Assembly (NCBI GenBank): GCA_040880365.1
Contig: JBBDIO010000245.1
Span: forward strand, 1-13,141
Direction of reading: 5' to 3'
Source: JBBDIO01 sp040880365
GTDB taxonomy: Bacteria; Chloroflexota; Anaerolineae; Caldilineales; Caldilineaceae
DNA length: 13,141 bases
Under the pieces are notes generated by a model. It was not told the origin of the DNA and searched no databases. It saw nothing but the letters and a program-made list of their open reading frames with translations. Position 1 is the first letter of the stretch. Each line of letters opens with the position of its first letter. The translations under genes and the position numbers were made by a program. Shown piece by piece: positions 6,644 through 12,226 of this stretch.

Positions 6644-7471
6644 ATGAGTGAACAAGCACTACTGGACGTGGAACGGTACCGCGTGCAGCCCGGCCAGTTA
6701 ATCCGCTTGGACGACATCGATCCGGCAGACGCCACTACGTTTGACGGGCGCAAGCGTGACGGCCGGGCATTGCTGCCTAGCCTAACTGAACGGCTGCAGG
6801 AGTTGCAGGCCCTGCTCTATGCCGAAAATAAACACAAGTTGCTGATTGTGATCCAGGCGATTGATACGGGCGGCAAGGATGGGACGATCCGTCATGTGTT
6901 TACGGGTGTAAATCCCCAGGGTGTCGAGGTGGTGAGCTTCAAAGCACCCACGGAGAAGGAACTGAGCCACGACTATTTGTGGCGTGTCCACCGACACACC
7001 CCGGCGACGGGCAAAATCGTTATCTTTAATCGAAGCCAATATGAAGATATTTTGGCCGTCAGAGTACGCAATGTGGTGCCCAGAGCCGTGTGGGAGAAGC
7101 GCTACGGACACATCAATGACTTCGAGCGCATGTTGAGCGATGAGGGCACGACCATCGTCAAGTTCCTGTTACACATCAGCCGCGAAGAACAGGCCGAGCG
7201 TCTGCAATCGCGCTTGGATGAGCCGCACAAGCGTTGGAAGTTCGACAAAGGCGATCTGGAAGATCGCGCGCTGTGGCTTCAATACATGGCTGCGTTCGAG
7301 GATATGTTGCACAAAACCAGCACCGACTATGCGCCCTGGTACGTTATTCCCGCCAACCGCAAGTGGTATCGAAATTTGGTGGTTTCGCAGATTCTCATCA
7401 ATACGCTGGCAGGGCTGGACATGGCCTATCCCGCGCCGCCAGATGGGCTGGATGAAATTGTAATTGAGTAA
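6644..7471 (+). CDS. ppk2: polyphosphate kinase 2 family protein, class III-like
   Basis: This 275-residue cytoplasmic enzyme transfers phosphate from polyphosphate to nucleotides. The Walker A loop is at 72-80 (AIDTGGKDG). The Walker B region is IVIFNRSQYEDIL at 125-137. The lid segment RLDEPHKRWKF is at 190-200, followed by the family ending APWYVIPANRKWYRNLVVSQIL. Length and one-domain form fit PPK2 classes I or III. The N-terminal RYRVQPG and the sequence after Walker B resemble class III enzymes, which phosphorylate both AMP and ADP; the class call is by recall and could be wrong. The ATG at 6644 is chosen over an in-frame upstream start because GAGGAG lies seven bases before it. It converges on the polyphosphate glucokinase gene with 69 bases between the stops, and no clear terminator was seen there. 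Confidence 0.9.
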   Translation: MSEQALLDVERYRVQPGQLIRLDDIDPADATTFDGRKRDGRALLPSLTERLQELQALLYAENKHKLLIVIQAIDTGGKDGTIRHVFTGVNPQGVEVVSFKAPTEKELSHDYLWRVHRHTPATGKIVIFNRSQYEDILAVRVRNVVPRAVWEKRYGHINDFERMLSDEGTTIVKFLLHISREEQAERLQSRLDEPHKRWKFDKGDLEDRALWLQYMAAFEDMLHKTSTDYAPWYVIPANRKWYRNLVVSQILINTLAGLDMAYPAPPDGLDEIVIE

Positions 7472-7540
7472 GCCAGCAGCGCGCGCGACGTGTGTAATTC
7501 TATCGGCTACACCCTGCGCCTGGAGGGAGACGGCTTGGCG

Positions 7541-8305
7541 CTAGGCGGTTTCCAGCGCAGCCGCGGCGATGGCCGCGCCCACAATGCCCGCCTCGTTGCG
7601 CAGTTGCGCGGGCACCACTTCGGCTTCCACATCTATATAGGGCATGAATTTTTCGTATTTTTTGCTCACCCCGCCCCCAATAATGATGAGATCGGGGGAG
7701 AAGTAGAATTCCACCAGGTGCAGATATTCGTTGACGCGCTTGCCCCATTCTTGCCACGAAAGCTTTTCTTCTTTGCGGATGCGCGACGCGGCGTAGTGTT
7801 CGGCGTGCATGTCGTGCAGAATCAGATGCCCCAATTCACTATTGGGCAGCAGATGCCCGTTGACAAAAATGGCCGAGCCGATGCCGGTGCCGAAGGTGAG
7901 CAGGATGACCACATCGCTATCGCCGCCGGTGCTGGCAGGGCGATCTTTGCCCGCGCCAAATTTCATTTCCGCCAGCCCCGCAGCATCGCCGTCGTTGAGG
8001 ATGCGGAAAGGGCGGTTGGTGCGTTTTTGAAACAGCTCGACCCCGTTGACGCCGATCCACGATTTATCTACATTGGCCGCGCTTTTCATAATGCCGTGGT
8101 GGACAATGGCCGGGAAGGTGCAGCCGATTGGCCCTTTCCAATCGAAAAATTCAACCAGCTCGTCTACCACCTCTGCGACGGCTTCGGGTTTGGAGGGTTG
8201 CGGCGTTTCGATGCGACAGCGGTCGGCGAGTAACTCGCCGCGCTCCGTGTCTACCGGCGCGCCTTTGATGCCGGTTCCGCCAATGTCTATGCCCAGGACG
8301 TTCAC
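7541..8305 (-). CDS. ppgK: polyphosphate glucokinase (ROK-type)
   Basis: This 254-residue enzyme phosphorylates glucose to glucose 6-phosphate with polyphosphate, and often also ATP, as donor. Phosphate-1 motif GIDIGGTGIKG lies at 5-15. The sugar-binding/catalytic Asp is in ILNDGDAAGLAEM (D105). The phosphate-2 motif LLTFGTGIGSAIF lies at 135-147, NSELGHL at 155-161, and IIIGGGVSKKYEKF at 207-220. The Cys-rich zinc site of typical ROK repressors and kinases is absent, as expected for this branch. Translation starts at GTG (8305-8303), with AAAGGAG eight bases upstream and the protein beginning directly with the nucleotide-binding strand. It lies tail to tail with PPK2, so both neighbours use polyphosphate. 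Confidence 0.92.
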   Translation of the reverse strand: MNVLGIDIGGTGIKGAPVDTERGELLADRCRIETPQPSKPEAVAEVVDELVEFFDWKGPIGCTFPAIVHHGIMKSAANVDKSWIGVNGVELFQKRTNRPFRILNDGDAAGLAEMKFGAGKDRPASTGGDSDVVILLTFGTGIGSAIFVNGHLLPNSELGHLILHDMHAEHYAASRIRKEEKLSWQEWGKRVNEYLHLVEFYFSPDLIIIGGGVSKKYEKFMPYIDVEAEVVPAQLRNEAGIVGAAIAAAALETA

Positions 8306-8341
8306 CGTGTCTGCTCCTTTGTTGATTGCCTGAATACTGGG

Positions 8342-8377
8342 TAGCCAATGCTCCGACTGTGTTCGGATTGTTGGCTA
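8342..8377. repeat. two-part hairpin upstream of ppgK
   Basis: Outer arms TAGCCAA/TTGGCTA (8342-8348, 8371-8377) and inner arms TCCGA/TCGGA (8352-8356, 8363-8367) share the same centre. Together they form one long imperfect stem with a six-base loop. It lies in the leader of the glucokinase gene, 37 bases before its start codon. It could be a regulatory RNA structure or an operator. It has no T-run of the terminator type on either strand. Confidence 0.5.
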
Positions 8378-8452
8378 TATAGATAGTTCATAGATGGTTC
8401 TGTCTTGTAAGGTGTCGTCTGTTTTGAGGTCGCCTCTGCATGATCCAATAGT

Positions 8453-8513
8453 ACACAGTTGAGCGATGGCTGGCAAGCGTTGCGCAACTGTGTTGTCCAC
8501 TTTTGTTGTCCAC
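8453..8513. repeat. inverted repeat followed by short direct repeats
   Basis: ACACAGTTG (8453-8461) and CAACTGTGT (8485-8493) form perfect nine-base arms. Directly after, TGTTGTCCAC occurs at 8491-8500 and again at 8504-8513 (13-base period). The arrangement resembles an eroded insertion-sequence end, but no transposase gene can be recognised beside it. Confidence 0.4.
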
Positions 8514-8607
8514 CTGTGTTGCTATTCCCAACAGTCTTTCTCTGTAACGACACCCTACTTGCAAATCTTGTGGCAATAACTTATGACGGCCCTCATGCAC
8601 AATCCTG

Positions 8608-8685
8608 GTGTGTAGGGGAATTCCCCGACACACACATTGCAGGATTTTCCCTACACGTTTGCGCAAAGTTCAGGGAAAATCCTGC
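8608..8685. repeat. paired palindromes, possible small palindromic repeat element
   Basis: First unit: a 26-base palindrome at 8608-8633 with core GGGGAATTCCCC and flanks GTGTGT/ACACAC, carrying one mismatched pair. Second unit: GCAGGATTTTCCCT (8639-8652) and AGGGAAAATCCTGC (8672-8685), perfect 14-base arms, with TTTGCGCAAA at the centre of the loop. The two units share related sequence (GTGTAGGG next to AATCC, on opposite strands), so they look like diverged copies of one motif. Candidates are a REP-like or non-autonomous miniature element. Confidence 0.55.
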
Positions 8686-8732
8686 TACACGGGCAACACT
8701 ATTCGGTCTATACTGTGGGCAAGCAGGAAATG

Positions 8733-8758
8733 AGCGAGACAGTAAAGCGAGTCAGTAA
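8733..8758. repeat. 13-base tandem repeat, two units
   Basis: AGCGAGACAGTAA (8733-8745) is followed without a gap by AGCGAGTCAGTAA (8746-8758), differing at one base. It lies in non-coding sequence. No function is suggested. Confidence 0.4.
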
Positions 8759-8821
8759 ACAGAGCGACGAACAAAGCGGGGAACACTACCGCTCCGACAG
8801 ATAAAATCGGACACACGGAAT

Positions 8822-8862
8822 CGCTACAGCGCAATGGATGGACAGCATCTCGCTCGCTGTAG
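8822..8862. repeat. inverted repeat upstream of the DoxX gene
   Basis: GCTACAGCG (8822-8830) and CGCTGTAGC (8854-8862) form perfect nine-base arms with a 23-base loop. It could be a structure in the leader of the DoxX gene or a decayed element. No T-run follows. Confidence 0.4.
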
Positions 8863-8922
8863 CTAATCATACATGGGGAAAAAGTGGTTCGCACCCCAAC
8901 CAAACATTCAGTTTCAGAATCT

Positions 8923-8941
8923 ATTGAACACAGAGTTCAAT
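8923..8941. promoter_or_regulatory. palindrome close to the DoxX ribosome binding site
   Basis: ATTGAAC-ACAGA-GTTCAAT is a perfect palindrome with seven-base arms. It ends six bases before the AAAGGAG ribosome binding site of the DoxX gene. It could be a repressor operator or a small hairpin limiting translation. The intergenic stretch 8306-8959 shows no gene apart from this and the repeats listed above. Confidence 0.45.
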
Positions 8942-8959
8942 ATCTTAAAGGAGAAAGCA

Positions 8960-9559
8960 ATGAACGCCGTCATGAATCGCAAGCGCCAGATTATCCAGGA
9001 CCCGCCTGTTGCCAAGTTTTTGCTCAGCGACCCTCGGGCCTCCATCCTGTGGCTTATCATTCGTGTCTATGTGGGTTGGCAGTGGATTGATGCCGGTTTG
9101 CACAAAGTGAGCGACCCGGCGTGGGTATCGACCGGTGAAGCGGTGCAAGGCTTCTGGACACGAGCGGTTGCTATCCCCGAAGTGGGACGCCCGGCCATCT
9201 CTTTCGACTGGTATCGCTCGTTCCTGGAATACATGATTAGCATCGAAGCTTACACCTATATGGCGCCGCTGATTGCCTGGGGCGAACTGTTAATCGGGAT
9301 TGCGCTGGTCTTGGGTGTGTTCACAGGTATCTCGGCCTTCCTGGGTGGTTTGCTGAATTTCAACTTCATGTTGGCGGGCACTGCCAGCACGAACCCGGTG
9401 CTCTTTATTCTCTCCATCGGCCTTATCATGGCCTGGAAAGTTTCGGGATACATCGGTCTGGATTACTTCTTGCTGAACATGCTGGGCACGCCCTGGCGAG
9501 CCAAGTCGGTCGATGTGGAAACCACGGCAACAGACTACGGCACTCCTGCCAAAGCCTAG
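8960..9559 (+). CDS. DoxX family membrane protein
   Basis: This 199-residue integral membrane protein belongs to the DoxX group, related to the small subunit of thiosulfate:quinone oxidoreductase; many members have no proven function. Four hydrophobic segments are visible at roughly 27-46, 98-119, 121-140 and 146-166. Typical landmarks are RVYVGWQWIDAGLHKVSDPAW, FDWYRSFLEYM, GELLIGIALVLGVFT, and MLAGTASTNPVLF followed by AWKVSGYIGLDYFLL. The ATG at 8960 is preceded at six bases by AAAGGAG, which is why the in-frame upstream start at 8873 is not used. It is transcribed alone and converges on the response-regulator gene. A redox or quinone-linked role is possible but not shown. Confidence 0.87.
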   Translation: MNAVMNRKRQIIQDPPVAKFLLSDPRASILWLIIRVYVGWQWIDAGLHKVSDPAWVSTGEAVQGFWTRAVAIPEVGRPAISFDWYRSFLEYMISIEAYTYMAPLIAWGELLIGIALVLGVFTGISAFLGGLLNFNFMLAGTASTNPVLFILSIGLIMAWKVSGYIGLDYFLLNMLGTPWRAKSVDVETTATDYGTPAKA

Positions 9560-9602
9560 TGACCAACGGTTAAGCCACAAATAAAGTTCAATCAAAAATC
9601 GG

Positions 9603-9631
9603 GGGTGATGCCAGCGCATCGCCCTCAATTT
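9603..9631. terminator. bidirectional intrinsic terminator after the DoxX gene (left copy)
   Basis: The stem GGGTGATGC / GCATCGCCC with loop CAGC (nine pairs, one G-U) is followed by TCAATTTTT on the plus strand. On the minus strand the same stem is followed by a T-run (CCGATTTTT). It therefore can end the DoxX transcript and, once the gap is closed, also that of the response-regulator gene. Confidence 0.75.
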
Positions 9632-9757
9632 TTATTGGCCCTGTATCAGATGTGCCCNNNNNNNNNNNNNNNNNNNNNNNNNNNNNNNNNNNNNNNNNNN
9701 NNNNNNNNNNNNNNNNNNNNNNNNNNNNNNNNNNNNNNNNNNNNNNNNNNNNNNNNN

Positions 9758-9786
9758 GGGTGATGCCAGCGCATCGCCCTCAATTT
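9758..9786. terminator. second copy of the intrinsic terminator (right of the gap)
   Basis: This is the same hairpin and T-run as at 9603-9631, in the 55-base sequence repeated after the gap. It lies downstream of the response-regulator stop at 9832. Probably only one copy exists in the genome. Confidence 0.6.
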
Positions 9787-9795
9787 TTATTGGCC

Positions 9796-9842
9796 CTGTA
9801 TCAGATGTGCCCCGTGTCAGATGTGACCGTGTCAGATATGAC
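9796..9842. repeat. short tandem repeat over the response-regulator stop codon
   Basis: CGTGTCAGATGTGAC (9813-9827) and CGTGTCAGATATGAC (9828-9842) are 15-base units differing at one base, and a diverged third unit lies at 9796-9811. Read on the minus strand, the two better units each place a TGA stop in the same frame, so read-through of the first stop would meet another after five codons. Confidence 0.6.
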
Positions 9843-10545
9843 CGTCGTCCAGCAGACCGTGTTGGAGGGCAAAGCGCACCAGCGCGGCGCGGCTGCGCAA
9901 TTCCAGTTTCTCCATCAGGCGCGCCTTATAGGTTTCCACTGTCTTCACACTGATGATCAGCATTTCGCCGATTTCCTTATTGGAATAGCCAAAGGCAATG
10001 TGCCGCAGCACTTCGATCTCGCGTTCGCTGAGCTGGTCGCGCAGGCTGTCTTGCTCGGCGGGGGTGGCGGGCGGGATGGGGGGCGTCAGCAGGGCCTGGG
10101 CATGGGCCGGGTGCAGAAATGTGCCGCCGCTGTATACGGTGCGAATGGCGGAGAGCAATTCCTTATCGGCGGCGTGTTTGAGCAGATAGCCCGCGCCCCC
10201 GGCTTCCAGCACCTGGCGCAGATAGTTCACGTCGTCGTGCATGGTCAATACCAGCACGCGGCTTTGGGGAACCTGTTCGCGCAGCACCACCAGCGCTTCC
10301 AGCCCATTGGCTTTGGGCATATTGATATCCAGCAAAATGACATCGGGTTTCAACTGCGCGGCCACTTCTACAATTTCTTCGCCGTCGCCGGCTTCGCCTA
10401 CCACTTGCATATCGGCTTCGGTATTGAGCAGCGCGGCCAACCCGGCGCGCAGTACGGCGTGGTCATCGGCCAAAACAATTCGGATGACGCGTGCAGGTTC
10501 ATTCGCCGTGCGATTTGTGCCACTGGTGCTACTGGTGCCGCTCAT
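9832..10545 (-). CDS. NarL/LuxR-type response regulator
   Basis: This 237-residue cytoplasmic protein is the DNA-binding partner of the adjacent kinase. The receiver domain lies at about 21-140, with the acidic pair D27/D28, the phosphorylated Asp at D73 (LLDINMP), T101 and K123. A short Pro/Ala-rich linker follows at about 152-168. The LuxR-type helix-turn-helix lies at about 171-233 (LSEREIEVLRHIAFGYSNKEIGEML, then KTVETYKARLMEKL). The Ser/Thr-rich first 18 residues are not part of the domain. The ATG overlaps the TGA of the kinase gene (ATGA), indicating coupled translation and a fixed ratio. The target genes are unknown. Confidence 0.93.
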   Translation of the reverse strand: MSGTSSTSGTNRTANEPARVIRIVLADDHAVLRAGLAALLNTEADMQVVGEAGDGEEIVEVAAQLKPDVILLDINMPKANGLEALVVLREQVPQSRVLVLTMHDDVNYLRQVLEAGGAGYLLKHAADKELLSAIRTVYSGGTFLHPAHAQALLTPPIPPATPAEQDSLRDQLSEREIEVLRHIAFGYSNKEIGEMLIISVKTVETYKARLMEKLELRSRAALVRFALQHGLLDDGHI

Positions 10546-11957
10546 GCGCTGTCTTCTCCTAGCGGGATCTCGATATAGACCCCGGTACCGCTGGGACTGC
10601 TCTCGATTGCCATGTGTCCGCCCAGCAATTCGGCGCGTTCGGTCATGCTGTGGATGCCTACGCTGGAACCGTCGCGCCGCGTACTCTCGACGTCAAAGCC
10701 GTGCCCATCATCTTCAACGATGACGTGTACGCGTCCGTCGCGCCGGCTGACCAGCACGCTCAAGGTGTGGGCGTCGCTGTGGCGTGCCGTATTGGTCATA
10801 GCTTCCTGAATGATGCGATAGAGGGTGATTTCAATATCCGAGGGCAGGCGTTCGGCCAATTGCGCATGCAAGTCTACGGTGAGATCGGGGTATTGAGTGG
10901 CAAATTCTCCCACATAGCGGTCCAGCGCGGCGGTCAGCCCCAGATCATCCAGCGCGCTGGGGCGCAATTCCCGGCTCAGAAGACGCACCGCTGCCAACGT
11001 CTCGGCGGCTTCGGTGCGCAGTTCTTCGGCGTGGGTCTGCATTTCTGCCTGCGACGTGGCCTGGTTGAGCAGACGCGTGCGCACCAGCATGGAGGTCAGG
11101 GCCTGCCCAACCCCATCGTGCAGCTCGCGCGCGATGCGTTTGCGCTCTTCTTCCTGGGCGCGGATGATTTGCGAGAGCAGCTGGGTGCGCGCGGCTTCTT
11201 TTTCGATGACCAGTTGCTGGCTCACTTCCAATTCGCTCACCATCGCGTTGAAGCTGTCGGCGAGCACGCCAATTTCGTCATCGGCGCGCCGCGGTGCACG
11301 CGTGCGCAAATTGCCGCCGCGCAGATCCGCGGTTGCCTGCACCAGATCCAGGATGGGGCGCGTAATCAGCCAGGTGAGCACCAGCGCACCCAGGATCCCC
11401 GCGACCGAAACGGCCAGTGTGGTGCCCAGCATTCGGCGCGTGGTGGCGTCGATAGTTTCGTGCAGGCGGGTCTCGGCCAGCCCCATCCGAATATAGCCCA
11501 GTTGACCCTGGAGAATGGGCACCGCGAAATCGTGCATCACGCCTTCGATGGTATCGTAGTGCACATGCGAATAGAGTTCGTCGCCCGCGCTTGCCTGGGG
11601 GATAGGCAATTGGTTGGCCTGGAAAATATCCGGGGGCAGTTTGCCTTCAAATGTATGGGCGAGAACCTGATCCTGTTCATCCACCACAAAGGCATACCGA
11701 ATATCCGGGTGGTTTTGCAGAGTCTGGGTCAATAGATAGTTGAGGCTGAATTGATTGCCTTCGAGGATGAGCATCGCGCTGCGTGCTGCCAGATCGCTGG
11801 TAACGGAATAGCCGCGGTCGTCCAGTTCACCAATCAGGGCCTGGGTCATGATGGCGCGCACTTGCAGCGTGACGCTCAAGCCCAGCGTGACCGTGAGGCC
11901 CAGCACCATGCCCATGATTTTGAGGCGGATGTCCACCGCGTTCATAATCTGCCACAT
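10542..11957 (-). CDS. membrane sensor histidine kinase, HisKA_3 (NarX/DegS-like) family
   Basis: This 471-residue kinase senses an outside or envelope signal and phosphorylates the response regulator next to it. Predicted parts: transmembrane helix 1 at about 14-33, an extracytoplasmic sensor of about 140 residues, helix 2 at about 176-198, then HAMP to about 235. After the coiled linker EKEAARTQLLSQIIRAQEEE comes the H box RIARELHDGVGQALTSM, with phospho-His 280. The ATPase domain follows: N box RIIQEAMTNTARHSDA at 381-396, G1 VEDDGHGFD at 413-421 and G2 SVGIHSMTERAELLGG. The start is uncertain. The frame is open back to 12119 (TTG), but the upstream part has lower GC and no good ribosome binding site. 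The ATG at 11957 or the one at 11945 puts the first helix near the N-terminus. The sensor resembles no domain I can name. Confidence 0.9.
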   Translation of the reverse strand: MWQIMNAVDIRLKIMGMVLGLTVTLGLSVTLQVRAIMTQALIGELDDRGYSVTSDLAARSAMLILEGNQFSLNYLLTQTLQNHPDIRYAFVVDEQDQVLAHTFEGKLPPDIFQANQLPIPQASAGDELYSHVHYDTIEGVMHDFAVPILQGQLGYIRMGLAETRLHETIDATTRRMLGTTLAVSVAGILGALVLTWLITRPILDLVQATADLRGGNLRTRAPRRADDEIGVLADSFNAMVSELEVSQQLVIEKEAARTQLLSQIIRAQEEERKRIARELHDGVGQALTSMLVRTRLLNQATSQAEMQTHAEELRTEAAETLAAVRLLSRELRPSALDDLGLTAALDRYVGEFATQYPDLTVDLHAQLAERLPSDIEITLYRIIQEAMTNTARHSDAHTLSVLVSRRDGRVHVIVEDDGHGFDVESTRRDGSSVGIHSMTERAELLGGHMAIESSPSGTGVYIEIPLGEDSA

Positions 11958-12226
11958 GCGGTTCAAACCGCCGGGCAGGATATATAACAGAAGAAACGGC
12001 ATCTGGCTTCTATCTACAGTCGCCTGCAATCGTCTTGCGAACACCGACCAGGAGATTCCATGCGCACCCATCTCTGAAGGATCGATGTGCATTCTACTCT
12101 TGAAACAAGTGCGCGCCAAACGGACGCAGGCTAACCGATTGTGCCACGGGATACGCTAGAATTAGCTCTGGATTTCACAATCGTTAGACTCGGAATAGAA
12201 CAAATTAGAAATGTGTGGATAGCGGC

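Larger units (their letters stand above)
9603..9812. other. scaffold gap of 100 N flanked by identical 55-base ends
   Basis: Positions 9658-9757 are exactly 100 N, the usual filler for a gap of unknown size. The 55 bases before it (9603-9657) are identical to the 55 bases after it (9758-9812), terminator included. This is what is expected when two contigs sharing a k-mer-length overlap are scaffolded without merging. The true sequence probably has one copy and no gap, so coordinates to the right may be shifted by about 155 bases. Confidence 0.85.

Noticed and set aside
7472..7540. Terminator between the convergent PPK2 and ppgK genes
   Set aside because: The stretch is GC-rich, but I found no stable stem followed by a T-run on either strand.
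8388..8666. Minus-strand open frame with a stretch (SHRSTVYYWI) resembling a transposase helix-turn-helix
   Set aside because: Only about ten residues look suggestive, there is no ribosome binding site, and the frame crosses the palindromes. It is too weak to call even a pseudogene.
8733..8758. CRISPR-like or iteron array
   Set aside because: There are only two 13-base units directly adjoining, with no spacers, no further copies and no replication gene nearby.
10614..11735. A 373-codon plus-strand open frame opposite the histidine kinase
   Set aside because: It is antisense to a kinase whose motifs are all intact. Its translation shows no recognisable domain and its length follows from high GC.
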